DNA of 64,000 nucleotides from Aquarana catesbeiana. Its lineage: Eukaryota > Chordata > Amphibia > Anura > Ranidae. A program made the translations under genes and the position numbers. Numbering within the stretch: position 1 is the first letter of the stretch; each line of letters starts with the position of its first letter. The notes under the pieces were generated by a model. It saw only the letters and a program-made list of their open reading frames with translations. It was not told the origin of the DNA and made no database searches. This document shows, piece by piece, positions 1-12,262 of the stretch. The DNA lies in the NCBI RefSeq assembly GCF_042186555.1, contig NC_133328.1:357614984-357678983 (forward strand), written 5' to 3'.

Positions 1-2130
1 TCCTGGATCTAAAATCACTAAAATTCCAAAATCTGACATTGTACATGGAATCCACAGGGTCAGTTATTGCCTCTGAGACAAGGGGAATACTTGACATCTA
101 TAGGCATTTAAGATGTCTATCTGCAGATTCCCATGTATTCTCCCCAATCAGGACTTTCTGTGCTTAGCACTAGGAGAAAATCACTTTCTGTTTGTTGCAC
201 TACTACCCTCTGTTTCCAGGGTAATCACAAAGGTACTTTTACCTCTTCTTGCCCTTCTATGAACACAGGATTTCCAGATCACAGGTTATTGAAGGACTAA
301 TTTCCCTTCCAGTTATCTGCAAATGGACACAAAACTATTAGGATGCGTCAAGCTTTTGGTTGGGTGATCGACTTAAAAAAATCTGCTCTCCAACCTTCTC
401 TTCCCCTCAAATACATGGGCCTAATTCTAGACATCGCCCAAGCAAAGCCATCCTTCCAGAAAAAAAAGTTGTTCATTCTCAGGTTTGAGGTCAAAGGGAC
501 ACCTTTCTGTGAGATTTTCCGTAAACGTTCTGGACCTTCATAGTGGCCTCCATTCACCCAATTTCATTTGAGACCTCCTCAACACATCTTATTGGTATGG
601 AACAAGCATGCTTCTGTTCTCGACCTGCCCATGCTCCTATCCAGCTAAAGCAAGGAACACCCTAGCTTGGTGGATTTTCAACCCAGCCTTGACTGTGTGG
701 AAGTTGTTTCTGCCATGTCACTGGAAGGTGATGGCAACAGATCCCAGTCTCTCTGATTGGGGAAAAGTCTTCCAATCACTCACACTCCTAGGAACATGGT
801 CCAAACCAAGCTCCCCATCAACATCTTGGAACTCAGGGCTATCAAAATGCCTCTGCACCACTGTATCCCCTATCTTCAGAGACACCCAATCAGGGTGCAA
901 TCAGACAACGCCTTGGATGTGGCCTACATCAGTCACAAAGGGGGTACCCGCAGTCATGCAGCCTTGATGGAAGCAAGCCAGATCATTTCATGGGCAGAGA
1001 AACTCTGTCCAACAATCTCTGTGGTCCACATGTCAGGTGTGAACATTTGGAAGGCGGATTACCTTAGTCCTTATCACCTGTAGAAAGAGGAATTGGCCCT
1101 TCACCCCCAACATTTTCAGCCTAATGTATCAGAAACTGGGGACTTGGAACAAGGATAGCACTGGCATTAGATGCTTTGAGAATTCCTTGAACTCATTTCA
1201 GGCTAATCTATGCCTTTTTCTCCAGTGCAAATTGTGCCTCCGTTGCTGTGCAAAATAGAGCAAGAAAAGAAGCCTTCTCATTACTCCAAACAGGCTCAGA
1301 AGAGCCTTGTACACAGACATACTCAGGTTGCTAGGAGATTATCCCTAGCTACTTCCAAACAGGCCAGACCTGCTCTCTCAGGGTCTCCAGTTCAATTCCT
1401 TTCTTCTCAGTTACTGTCATTAACGACCTGGCTGTTGGAGTCCAGGTCTTGAGGGACAGGGGGCTCTCTAAGTCTCACTTCTATTTGCTAAAAGCAAGAA
1501 AAGCCAATTCTCTAAATATCTATTATGATACTTGGAAAACCTTCCTTGCCTGATGTCAATACAAGCACTGCAATTCTAGAAATTACTTTGTGCCTCACAT
1601 TCTAGCCTTCCTAAAATCAGGAATCGACCAGAACTTGGCCTTAGGTATTCTGAAAGGAACAGTTTTAGTCAATTCTTTTTCAGAAACCTCTAGCTTCTCT
1701 TTCCCTCGTAAGGCGTTTCCCAGTTCAAACACGGTGTGCTTCCTAGGGACCTCAATTTGGTTCTTTCTGCCCTGCAGAAATCGCCCTTTAAACCCACCAG
1801 GGAACTCCCTATGGATTCTCTCCCCCTGCAAAGTAGAATTTTTGGTGGCTGTCACATCTGTTAGACATGTCTCTGAGACTTATAAAGAGCCATTTCTCAT
1901 TGTTCACAAGAACCTTTCTTTCTTACTAAAGTGATTTCAGTCTTATTCCTCAATGAAGACACAGTCCTACCCTTTTTGTGTGCTACTTCCAAGCACCCAA
2001 CAGAATTTGCTCTTCACTTCCTTGTCTACCTCAAAACTACAGCTTCTGTCCAGAAGATGGACTCCCTATTCATCCTACCCTCAGGACCTTGCAAAGGACA
2101 TCATATTTCAAAATCCACAATCACTGGATT
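1..2130 (+). pseudogene. Decayed DIRS-type retroelement pol (RT, RNase H, tyrosine recombinase)
   Basis: This is the remnant of a DIRS retroelement polyprotein. Translation in shifting frames gives, in order, a degenerate RT start (LDLKSL, about 10-70), the palm end (YMGLILDIAQAK, about 402-445), an RNase H domain (LPINILELRAI and VQSDNALDVAYISH, about 810-940), and a recombinase N-terminal region (YYDTWKTFL about 1520; ILAFLKSGIDQNLALGILKG about 1600; VEFLVAVTS about 1840). The same order occurs in the DIRS copies at 21-24 kb and 47-52 kb. Many stops and frameshifts show that it is dead. The element is cut by the window start, so its 5' end is unseen. The order RT, RNase H, recombinase is what separates DIRS from LTR elements, which carry a DDE integrase. 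The recombinase C-terminus with its catalytic R-H-R-Y residues is not convincingly readable. Confidence 0.82.
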
Positions 2131-2208
2131 GAATAAGGTAACTCATGAGCTTTATCAAATATTAATGAATTGTATAGTGTATCCTATACTTTGGTGCTGG
2201 CTGCGTTA

Positions 2209-2629
2209 GGCTTCATGTATACTGGACGTTTTTACAACCTCTCGTGAACAATTTAACATGACAGATAGTAACCCACGTTTAGAAAGTCAGTTTTGTCGTG
2301 TTTACATGCCGAGTTTTGCCACGTTTGCATCTAAAAGCGTTTAAAAAAAATATTTTTTTTTTTTCGAAATAGCCAAACATGAAAAACGCCAGTAAACGAA
2401 GTTAAACGCGAGTTGCCGCGGTTAGTGCTTGAAATGCCTCTAAACTCAGCGTCTGAAACCATTTTTTTGCCTTCCAAAAAAGCCTTTAAACTCAACTGCC
2501 TAGAAAGGACTATAATGACCCTGTGTACATGTACTGATAAGATAACATAGAGGAGAGTTCAGGAGCAGTTGAAAAAATGCCCAACTGCTCCTAAACGTCC
2601 ATTTAGCAGCAGCAGTGTACATGAGGTAC
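2209..2629. mobile_element. MITE-like element with inverted ends
   Basis: A non-coding element of about 420 bp. The left end reads aggcttcatgtatactg and the right end reads cagtgtacatgaggta; these are inverted copies of each other with a few mismatches. The interior is AT-rich with runs of A and T (about 2340-2365) and poorly conserved inverted segments. It carries no ORF. It lies just downstream of the DIRS remnant and upstream of the host exon, so it is probably intronic. The family is not assigned, and the target duplication could not be defined. Confidence 0.55.
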
Positions 2630-3576
2630 AGTTCTGTTGGCCTAGTTGATAGCCAGTCTTCTTATTCATTGCTTGGGACCCTTCCTGGGGTCTATGAATA
2701 TTAAGGCTGTCCTGTACTGTAAAAATAGGATAAAAGGAATTTTGACTTCCCTGTAAATTCCATATCTTGGAGTACAGTACAAGACACAGAACACCCTCCC
2801 TTCTAATCATGTGGTACTCTGCATACCATGTTACAAACCTGACTCACAAAGTGGAGAAGGGTTGAAGGATGACACCCAGGGGCATGTCCTTCAAAGCTTT
2901 CCCAGTGCCCAATCAACTGAATGTACCAGACTATAACCCAGGGTCTATGAGTATCAAATCTTTGTGATGTACTATACTCCAAGATAACGAATTTATAGGT
3001 ACGTCAGAATTTCTTTTTTCTTAGTGTTGGATATATTGGAGAGGTATTAGAACACCTTTTTTTTTATTGCTGCAAATACAGTCATAAATTATGGGTTCTT
3101 TTCCTTTTTTTGGTGCAGAGATAAAAATACCTTGTGCTGACAGTAGATAGGAGAACCACACTGTGGTTTTTTCACACAAAGCAGTATCCTGGATTTCCAG
3201 TGGTCTAAGGTTCCCCACTCCCTGATTGTAGCAGAGTGTGGGGTGTTTTCATACCACAAGAGAGCCACATATTTATAGATGTATATGCAGTCTGTCCACA
3301 TTGCAGGAAATAAAAACAAGGATCTCATCTGGCTTTAAACTGTAGCAGGAAATACAGCATCTTCAGTTTTGTTGTAAACTGGATTATCTTCTACTTTATT
3401 CTGCTTATATTGTTCATGAGATTGTAGTTTAATCATTTTCGACTTGGAACACCAGTACAAGACAGAAATCCTAATTACCTTGCCATTTTACTGGACAGTT
3501 TTATTCTCGTTCCATTCTTTTTATTTAACATTTTCTTTAAATAATTGAATATTATTTCTCTTTATTTGTGTTGTAG
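2630..3576. other. Probable intron sequence
   Basis: No gene, repeat family or exon was recognised here. The stretch is AT-rich, and its 3' end is a good splice-acceptor tract: a pyrimidine-rich run (attatttctctttatttgtg) followed by ttgtag at 3571-3576. ORFs on the minus strand (2559-2810, 3021-3328) show no family resemblance and are regarded as chance. Confidence 0.45.
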
Positions 3577-3709
3577 ATCCAGTTTAGATGATTACTGCCC
3601 ATCCAATCAAGTTGATTTCATTCAGGAAAAAGTTATGGATGTCCTCCGCTCATTGTATGGCACGCTGGATGTTCATTTAGAATTTTCCCCTGGATCATCT
3701 TCTATTTGA
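3577..3709 (+). CDS. Terminal coding exon of an unidentified host gene
   Basis: An AG acceptor at 3575-3576, preceded by a pyrimidine tract, opens a reading frame. It starts one base into the exon (first full codon at 3578) and runs 43 codons to TGA at 3707-3709. The peptide begins SSLDDYCPSNQVDFIQEKV and ends LEFSPGSSSI. It has ordinary soluble-protein composition with a predicted amphipathic helix (VDFIQEKVMDVLRSL). No transposon family resembles it, and the AT-rich DNA after the stop looks like a 3'UTR. I do not recognise the protein. It could be a last exon in phase 2 (one base completes the codon begun upstream), or, less likely, a chance open stretch. Upstream exons would lie before the window or in the DIRS-filled intron. 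Confidence 0.5.
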
Positions 3710-4160
3710 AGTCACATTGTTCCATTTAGTGATATTATTTTTATTTAAATAGTGATTTGAATTTTCTTTCAGCACATTATATTTAAACCCTTAACACTGA
3801 ACTTCTTTTTTTGTTCCCTTTTGGGCTGCTAAATATGTCATTGGAAGTGTTTTGTCATATTTGTTCAATACGTGCAAAAAATAGCTGTTGATTTTGCCAG
3901 AAACCTTGTGAGCTAATAACTTCCTGTGCTCACTGTCTGTGCACAAGGACAAATTATGGGGATGAGGAGAGGACTTTGTACTAATCTTTATAATGCACCA
4001 GAAATGAAGTAGGCAGGAATAACTTCACATGCTTTAAAATTTAGAGCCAAAAATACTGTGTTGCCATGTCTAAGAGGAAGGTAGGAACACACTATATTTC
4101 TGGCACACCAGCAGTTATTTTTCTGTAATTGCAGATTGTAAAAAAGAATAAAACAAAGAA
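3710..4160 (+). other. Probable 3'UTR with poly(A) signal near 4147
   Basis: AT-rich non-coding sequence follows the stop of the preceding exon. An AATAAA hexamer at 4147-4152 is the first canonical polyadenylation signal downstream; a second lies at 5202-5207. No repeat family was recognised between them except the hairpin-bearing repeat starting near 4333. The assignment depends entirely on the exon call. Confidence 0.35.
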
Positions 4161-4332
4161 ATGTGCATGTGTTTCAGAGATGTATGATTTTTGTTTGTTT
4201 TTAGTTTGCCTTCACGTACGTTTTAAACCAAAGCTTGGTATTTAGCAGTTAAGGGTTTAGGTTTATGCAGTGTCTCCTAGCTTTTTAAATACAAACATGA
4301 CAAAATTCTTTGTTTCAGGAGGCAGTTAAACT

Positions 4333-4720
4333 TTAATGCTATGCTCACACTTAACGGTCATACGCAGGGGCCAAATGTCGGGCGGCATCGGCCATTTCAA
4401 CAGAAACCAGCCGACATTCAGCCCGTATGTACATCAGCTGGTTTGACAGAAGGAGGCTGTCTGAGGTGCATGACTGAAAATCGTCTGATTGGCATCCGAT
4501 TAGCGCTCCCAGCCAATGGCTGAGATCATTGGCTTGTGTGTTCTAACAATAGGGGAGGGAGGTATGTCTCCCTGTCTCAACATCATAGCTCAGCGGGGGA
4601 GATCGATGTACTAACATTGCATAGTTAGTACGGCAGCTTCTCACAAGGTCTTCAGTTTTTTTTTTTTTCGTTCAGCCCACTGGGTTGAACGAAAAAACAA
4701 AATATAGTGTGTATTAAGCT
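4333..4720. repeat. Moderately GC-rich interspersed repeat ending in a hairpin
   Basis: A segment distinctly richer in G+C than its flanks. It ends in a strong hairpin at about 4664-4698, with stem cgttcagccca / ctgggttgaacg flanked by T and A runs. Hairpins with the same ttcagccca core recur at 12534-12570 and 57597-57632 inside piggyBac copies. No ORF is credible. It is probably a non-autonomous DNA element; its ends were not resolved. Confidence 0.4.
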
Positions 4721-5328
4721 TTAGATACCTATTACCAGAATGAATGGGACAGAGAAAAGCTCCCGATGTAAGGGATAGACTGATATAATGGATTAGAGCA
4801 TACAAACAAAAAAATGTCTTCTGTTTGGTTGCGATTAGGTTTTATTATTATCTTGCTGGATTAAGAGGCATGGAGTTGCGTTGCGGGAAGTACTAGAAAG
4901 AACTCATTGTTCAAATATTTAGCTAGTATCTTGCCTGTAGAAAACGTATTTGGCATGAACTGAATGTTTTGTTTTTATAGACAAAGATTTTGTTATTTTT
5001 TTGTGTTTTATAGTAAGTAAAATACTGTTTAAGTGTTTTATTATATATTAATAATGTATTTTACAGCATGCTGGATTTTGATATTCAGTAAGCCTCTTAA
5101 GCAATATATTTGTTATATGTCTAGTTTACAAATGTATTAATAATTGTTGTACTGTCACTGTATTCAAGCCTTAACTCCATGAAAGTCTAATGATATTCAA
5201 AAATAAAACAATACTTGTTTCTGTTGCTATACAAAAATCCATGAAAGAGTGCCACTTCATGGCAGAAAATGCCATTTTCACTATTGCCACGTTACACATT
5301 ACATAAACACATAGGTTATAGTCAAGTC

Positions 5329-5777
5329 TTAAAGGGGTTGTAATGGCAGAAGATTTTTTATTTTTATGCATTAAAATAAAAAAACCTTATGTGCAGCAGC
5401 CCCCCTAATACTTACCATCTCTATCATGCGATATTGCAGAAGAGACTCGGCCATCTGGGACTCTACTTCTTGATTGGCTGAGACACAGCAGCGGCGCCAT
5501 TAGCTCCCACTACTGTCAATCAGGAGAGAGAGGGGGTGGGGCCAAACCATGGCTTTGTATGAATGGACACACAGAGCTGCGGCTCGGCTCGGGTGCTCCC
5601 ATAGCAAGCTGCTTGTTGTGGGGGTACTCAACAGGAGGGAGGGGCCAGGAGTGCTGACGAGGGACCCAAGAAGAGGAGGATCTGAGCTGCTCTGTGCAAA
5701 AACCACTGCACAGAGCAGGTAAGTATAACATGTTATTTTTAAAGAAAAAAAACAACGAGACTTTAGTATCACTTTAA
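5329..5777. mobile_element. TTAA-flanked MITE
   Basis: TTAA at 5329-5332 and 5774-5777 bracket a non-coding element of about 450 bp. The left end TTAAAGGGGTTGTAATGGC and the reverse complement of the right end, TTAAAGTGATACTAAAGTC, are diverged terminal inverted repeats, followed on both sides by A/T-rich tracts. The TTAA target fits piggyBac-type mobilisation. The GC-rich middle yields minus-strand ORFs (5500-5820) that are not conserved with anything I recognise. Confidence 0.6.
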
Positions 5778-6819
5778 GGAATGCACTGGAAGGAAACTCC
5801 ATGTGGCTGCTCTGTTTCATTTAGCTAAAGTACATGAAACATATGAGATTTTCTTGTCATCCTAATGATTGCTGCCTCTCAAATTTGCAGCAACTTTATA
5901 TGCTTACTTGGGTGTCTTTAATTTCCTCCTACTTTCAGAAAGTTTAAAAGCCAACATTTTCTAATAATATCCCTAAAAGCAAAAAAAAAAAATAGTCCAT
6001 TATTGTGAAGTGCCAACAAAATAAATGGATTTCCCTTGTAAACAATGTTCATAGACTGTAGATATGGAATATGCATGCAATTACAACTGTTTTATGGTTA
6101 AAGCTGAAAATCGGGCAGCTGTAAAATTCACAAACAATTAATGCAGCTCTGCAATTATTAGTACACCATTAATATGTATTTTTTCAATAAAAGCTGTGTA
6201 AGTACCTAAATTTGATTTTGTATCAGCCTCTTGCAGTACCTGTACAGTAGAGCTGAGATTGGAAGAGGGACAGCCCAAAAAGTCAATTGTTTGTGTTGCA
6301 GTGCTCCTGTGCTTAAAAGGAACATACTGAAAGGAGGAGAGAGGTGGAGTCTCCTAGTTCTCATTTCACTGTTCATTCACCTATTACAGAGAAAAATCAG
6401 GCCGCAGATTGCTGATGCCATGCACGTCTCCTGCAGACTGTCAGTGTGAGCTGTCTGCCCCGTACATTGTACAGTTGGCATGTTCACACTGACAGGAAGA
6501 CTCAGTGAACTACCTAGAGCGCTCAACAGCGCTGTGGTAGTTCATTGAGAACCACAAGCTGACCACCACAAAGGATGTCATGAGTTGTAGTTCATTCATG
6601 CACAGAACTCTGTGAATGAATGATGCGGCTGTGTGGGCGGAGCCCCGCATGGCCATGCTGTATTTAAATAGTGAAAGCTAGTACAGGGAACTTCTCCCCG
6701 TACTGCTGTCACAGGGAGAGAGGGCAGCAGGGAGTGGCTGCAGCAGTGGGAACAGGTTACATGTTCCACCATAAAAACAGGTGTAACGTGTAACCTGCTC
6801 CCACAGGTGAACTTATCCT
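5778..6819. other. Unassigned; possible further MITE
   Basis: Mostly AT-rich DNA up to about 6300, then more GC-rich sequence from 6310 to 6819 that ends in aggtgaacttatcctttaa next to the following TTAA element. The inverse of that end, TTAAAGGATAAGTTCACC, resembles the ends of other TTAA elements in the window, so a second MITE may abut here. Its left end was not found. No coding sequence is supported. Confidence 0.3.
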
Positions 6820-7271
6820 TTAACCCTTTTGCTGCCAGGTCTGTGCATTGTAAGGACCTGACAGTAGGGGGGGTTAACACACAATCCGGTGGCTGCAGCC
6901 ACTGGGATATTGTGTGAAACTGACAACCAGACTGCTGCCTGTCGGGTGAGGGCATTTGGGTGGCAGCTCGCACACACCCCCAGTACCAGCAGTTGGACAT
7001 GTTTGGTATCTATTTACTCGGCGCAACCTCGTCTTTTATATTTTACCAAAAAGGTGGGTAGTTTGTTTGTCCTAAAATTTTATTTGAAATTTTGCATTCC
7101 CTAGACCTGTGCAGTAATAATGTGTGATGTAAAAAATTGGAACTACCACTATTTTATTCTCTAGATTGTCTGCCTAAATATATAATGTTTGGTGGTTTTG
7201 TCTAATCTTCAGGCCAAAAATTATTTTTTTTAAACGTGTGCAAAAAACAGCTCTGGCAGTGAAAGGGTTAA
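6820..7271. mobile_element. TTAA-flanked MITE with 19-bp inverted repeats
   Basis: The left end is TTAACCCTTTTGCTGCCAG and the reverse complement of the right end is TTAACCCTTTCACTGCCAG, so 17 of 19 positions match. TTAA occupies 6820-6823 and 7268-7271. It is about 450 bp long with no ORF. Terminal structure and target site are typical of a piggyBac-mobilised non-autonomous element. Its end sequence differs from the piggyBac copies present in this window, so a different autonomous partner is likely. Confidence 0.72.
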
Positions 7272-9091
7272 GGCAAACTGGCCACAAGAAAAACTTCTGA
7301 AAATGCTGTTCTAAGCATTTGTCTGCCATGGTGAGCTTCTTGCTTCAGATCTTTTAGCTCTCTAACCCAGAACAGGTTAACAGACAACCCTTTTTTGCTT
7401 TCCTAGTCTGTGTGGTTGTTGTAGGGTTGTTCAGTTTGTGATTTATGGTGTTTAAATATTTTACAGACCAACCACTGTTTTTATATGATTGGAGGCAATA
7501 CTGCAACTCTTGCTGTCTTTGGATTTGAAAATCCAGTGCACTTTTCTACAAGTGTAAATTGAACTGCATGTAGTTGTTTTTTTTAGCAATATCACCTTTT
7601 TCTAGACTATGAGAAAAAATATATTTTCTTCGGTCTCCATACTCTTTCTGTACATGGGTTGCCAGGCAACTATATCTGTTCTTTCGATGAGATTGATGAG
7701 AAGAGAAAAACATTAATGTTGATCAATGTTTGTATCTAGCAATACTGCCATATCCCGTTTCTGTAAATAATATAAAACATTAGTTGTGATTGGCCTATGT
7801 TCTGTCATTAGTCATCTAATTGGAATTTATTTTTTCTCTATACAAAAACAGATAAAAATTGTCAGATCTATTACATATTTTTAATGAAAGGTTTATTTTA
7901 ATGAAACAAAGTGGTACTTCTCGTGGCCCCTTACATTAACCTTGTACCTGCTGTGGGTGCCTGTGGGTTCAGACCCAACAGGTTCCACTAATTTTTAGTT
8001 CACCCTCCCCTACCCTCCCTTACTCAAGTGCCAACATGTTTGGTGACTGCCATCCAGGTGTAATCATGTTCTAATATTCTACATAGCAGTATATTAATCT
8101 CAGAAGGGGTTACTCGGCTACAAAAAAAAATTTTTTTTAGAAAGCACTTATTTGTTTTGTTCGCATTTGTTCTTATGTAGCTGTTAAGTATTATTCCAAA
8201 GTACATTTTCACAGATTTGAATATGTCTAAAATTTCTTTAAAACACTACCCAACATACTTTGTATCTGTGTTAATTCTGTTGAATATCAGGAACAAAATG
8301 TAGTTATGGTAGCAGTATGTACTCTGTAGTAAAAGAAGCTTTAAAATGTATTGTTAAAATCTTAAGTCTTAACAATACCTGTCATATATAATTTGACAGA
8401 CTAAAATTTAGAAGTCTTGTGTGGTTCTTGTGTTCTCTCTAAGCATATTTCTGTGTAATCTTTCAGCTGTTAGCATGGTCATGTTTGTTATGAAAAATGT
8501 CCAAAAATACTTCTCGTACCTGAATTATAAGTAACTTGCCTATTTAAACTGCACTGAAAGTTATTTATGTATAGTTTCTTAGAAATACTAGATTAGTCAT
8601 TTTTAGCACTTTGTGAAGCCTTTAGTCAAAGAGGATTTGGTGCATTGCACTCAAGCACTAAGATTTTGCAGTATTGTTTGGTAGCCTAATCAGTCTGCCT
8701 GTCAAAAATGTTATTATTCTTTAGCTGTAAGGGGAGGTCAATGTTAATAGCTTTCGGAGTAAGGTTAAAGCAGAACTCTAATCTACTAAAAAAGATGCAC
8801 CTTGCAGTGCTTACCATACTGCAGGAGTTAATAATAATTTTATCTAGCACATAATGAATTATGTGAAATTCTTACCTTATTTTTCACTCCCACAGACTTC
8901 CTTTCCACTGAAATAGAGGTACTCTGAACTCTGAAGGGCCTGCCCACATACCAAGTCTATAGGGGAGGGTGCCATTAAAGCATTGCAAGGTGCATTTTTC
9001 AGGGTTCGATTCAGTGGTTGAGGTTAAGTTTAATTATACAGTGTAACAATGGGTTTTTGTTATATGTTAGATTTAGGTGTTAGGTTAGGTT
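7272..9091. other. Unassigned, with one possible small MITE
   Basis: AT-rich DNA with no supportable gene. From about 8763 to 9015 there is a possible inverted-repeat element: gatgcaccttgcagtgctt near 8794 is answered by aagcattgcaaggtgcat near 8975. Between 9010 and 9091 the sequence becomes a G/T-rich degenerate tract (gtggttgaggttaag, ttaggtgttaggttaggtt) resembling the tract after piggyBac copy 1 at 14561-14702. Confidence 0.35.
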
Positions 9092-9739
9092 AGCGCCAGG
9101 TACCCCCATATATTACCTAATAAAGGTTTTACCCCCTCATTGCCCCCTAGTTAACCCTTACACCCCCTGTCACCAGTGATCACCATATTAGTGTTACAGG
9201 TGACGCTGGTTAGTTAGTTTGTTTTTTTATAGCATCAGGGCACCCGCCGTATATTACCCAATAAAAGTTTAACTCCCTGACCACCCGGCGGGTGATATCA
9301 GTTAGGTTTTAGCGACAGTCAGGGTCTGCATCGCCCCAGGCAGTGTCTGATTAGTGCCATTAGCGCTAACACGCACGCACCATACACCTCCCTTAGTAGT
9401 ATAGTGTCTGAACAGATCGATATCTTTGATCTGATCAGAACTATATTAGCATCCCCAATAGTTTAGGGTTCCCAAAAATGCGGTGTTAGCGGGATCAGCC
9501 CAGATACCTACTAGCGCCTGCGTTTAGCCCAGCCAAGTGCAGTTTCAATCAATCACTGTCACTTACAAAAACACAACACAAATAACTGCAGTGTTCGCAG
9601 AGTCAGGCCTGATCCCTGCGAACGCTAACACTAACTGCAAACGCTGCAGACTTTTTGGTAGCGTTTGAATCAGTCGCTGACAGTCAGGAGCTCTTTTTCC
9701 TGTGAGTCTCACTAGTGTACCAGTAAATTTAGAGACCAA

Positions 9740-11727
9740 AATGTCAAATTGAAGGTACACTATTGAAGAGGCCTACACGTTTCTGAGCATGACAGATAGT
9801 GAAGAGGAAGTCACTCATCTGTCAGATTCAGGCTCAGAATACGATCCTGTAGACAGCAGCGGCACCCTGACAGCTCTGACGACAGAAATTGGGTCCCTGC
9901 CAAGGTCAGGCGTGCCCTACCCCGTTCTACTAGTGTTAAGGTGCAAGAACCGCAGGGCTCTTGTATGGAGCAGAGAGCCAGTACTAGTGCCGCTCATGCT
10001 TCTGGTGAACTGGCAAGCACCAGCGGCCTAGTACACCCTGCTCATAGTCAAACCAGCATTGCAGTATCACGTGGTGTTGTGGCGAGTCCCATAAGTGAAG
10101 TTCAAGCTGGTGAGGTGGCTAGCACAACTAATGTCCCGCAGCCACCAAGAAGAAGACAAACACGGGCCCGTTGAGCCCATAGTGCCCTTCCTGCTGCCTT
10201 TGCCAATCCTAATTGGGAGCCCACCACTTTTGCAGCACCCGTATTTCCCCCATTCACTGGCCAACCCGGAATTTCAGGTGGAAAAAGTTGATTTTACATC
10301 ACTTGATTTTTATTTGCTGCTTTTCATGGAAGATCTCTATAGATCTATTGTAGACCAAAGCAAATTGCATGCTGGTCAATTCATTGCCGCTAATCCCCAT
10401 TTGACCCTTGGCAGAGAATGGAAACCTAGTACAGTTTCCGAATTTAAGACCTTTCTGGGCCTATCCCTCCTCATGGGCATAACTAAAAAGAGTGAGTTGC
10501 GGTCATATTGGTCCATTAACCCAATTCACCATATACCCGTGTCCTCTGCCTCCATGGCCAGGGCACGATACCAGCAGATCTTGCAGTTCATGCACTTCAA
10601 TGACGATGAACCCTGTTGTCCTCGGGGTGACCCTGGATACGATCGGCTCTACAAAATTCGGCCCCTCGTAAACTACTTCAACCAAGAGTTTGCAGCCTTG
10701 TTTACTCCTGATCAAGTTGTCTGCATTGATGAGTCCCTGATTACGTTTTCTGGCCGCTTGTCTTTCAAACAGTATCTTCCCAGCAAGCGTGCAATATATG
10801 GGGTCAAGATGTATAAGCTCTGTGACAGGGCCACAGGCTATATATATAGTTTTATGGTTTATGAGGGAAGAGATAGTCACGTAGAGCCGGAAAACTTCCC
10901 AGATTACATAGGGAGCACTGGTAAGATTGTGTGGGACTTGCTGTCACCCTTATTCAGAAAAGGGTATCACTTGTATGTGGACAATTATTACACGAGCGTG
11001 CCACTTTTTAGTCACTTGTTTGATCATGAATAGGCGCATGTGACACCGTGCGATCTAATCGCCGGGGGTTACCCCAGCAGCTTGTAGATTCCTGTTTTAG
11101 GCTGGGGGAGAGAGCCTGCTTGAAGTGTAATAATTTGCTCGCTGTGAAGTGGAGGGATAATAAGAATGTTTTCATTCTGTCCTCCCTTCACGCAGACATG
11201 ACGATCCAAATTCCTACGGCGACTGGTGTTGTGGAGAAACCCCTCTGTGTCCACGAATATAACGTTAATATGGGAGGTGTGGACCTCAACGACCAGTTGG
11301 CGCCGTACCTAGTTGCCCGTATGGCCAGACGCTGGTGCAAAAAAGTGTCTGTATACTTATTTCAATTGGCTCTGCTGAATGCTTATGTGCTATACAAAGC
11401 TTCAGGACAGACTGGATCCTTCCTTAAATTCCAGGAAGAGATCATCACAGCCCTTCTGTTTCCAGACGGTGCTGTGGCCCAACTTCCCAATCCAAATGCA
11501 GTAAGCCAGCTGCACGAGAGGCATTTTCCATATGTCCTCCCTGGTACCTCTACCCAACGAGCCCCCCAAAGAAAATATGTCAGTAGAAAGCACGGATATA
11601 GGCGTGACACCCTATTATTATTGTCCCTCCTGTCCTGACCATCATGGTCTTTGCATTGGTGAATGTTTTGAATGCTACCACAGACTAGTGGAGTATTGGT
11701 GTACAGTACAGCGCTGCACAGACTAGG
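9740..11727 (+). pseudogene. piggyBac transposase (PGBD4-like), disrupted
   Basis: This DDD transposase cuts and inserts at TTAA. Reading starts at ATG 9740 but codon 4 is TGA; copy 3 has CGA there, so a CpG transition is the likely cause. The acidic, Ser-rich N-terminus (EEEVTHLSDSGSEYD) is followed by a frameshift near 9885, then a long core frame (10095-11033) with FLGLSLLMGITK. Catalytic Asp 1 is in CIDESL (codon 10728) and Asp 2 in LYVDNYYTS (codon 10980). A stop and frameshift occur near 11031. Asp 3 is in GGVDLNDQL (codon 11282). The C-terminal Cys-rich domain (YYYCPSCPD...CIGECFECYH) is frameshifted near 11560-11600. All three Asp are present, but at least four lesions prevent a full product. 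It resembles the PGBD4-like proteins common in frogs. Confidence 0.88.
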
Positions 11728-12177
11728 ACACACTTTCAAAGGCATTTTGGGAGACCCGAACCTGGAACCGAACCATTACAATCGTTAGTTACAAATAAAA
11801 GTGTAAAAGAAAAAGTTAAAAAATATATAAAATAAAAAAAACAAAAATAGTTGTCGTTTTATTGTTCTTTCTCTATTCTCTCTCTATTGTTCTGTTTGTT
11901 CTGCTCTTTTTTACTGTATTCTACAATGCAATGCTTTATTGTTACTATGTTTCATCATGTTTGCTTTTCAGGTATGTAATTCTTTTATACTTTACTGTTT
12001 ACTGTGTTTAATTGTTAACCATTTTTTTTTGTTTTCAGGTACGCCATTCAGCTGCAGCACTGATTTACTCATCTTGACAGCAACAGCGTTTGCTCTCACA
12101 ATATGTAAATCAGCGACTCCAGCACTGTAGAAGGTGATTTTATCACCGCAGTTAAAAAAAAAAAAAAAAAAAAGAGC

Positions 12178-12262
12178 ATATATGCCGAAGCATGGGGGCA
12201 GGGTTGGAGGAGCGATTTGCTCCTAACATTAGGGGCGGATTTCCCCCATGCTTCGGTATATA
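12178..12262. repeat. Hairpin inside piggyBac copy 1
   Basis: Inverted stems tatgccgaagcatgggggca (about 12181-12200) and ttcccccatgcttcggtata (12241-12260) enclose a loop of about 40 bases. The homologous hairpin in copy 3 lies at about 57175-57260 with compensating spread of differences. It is part of the 3' non-coding region of the family; its function is unknown. Confidence 0.65.

Noticed and set aside
5500..5820. Minus-strand frame of 106 aa
   Set aside because: Lies in the GC-rich middle of a TTAA MITE and has no conserved features.
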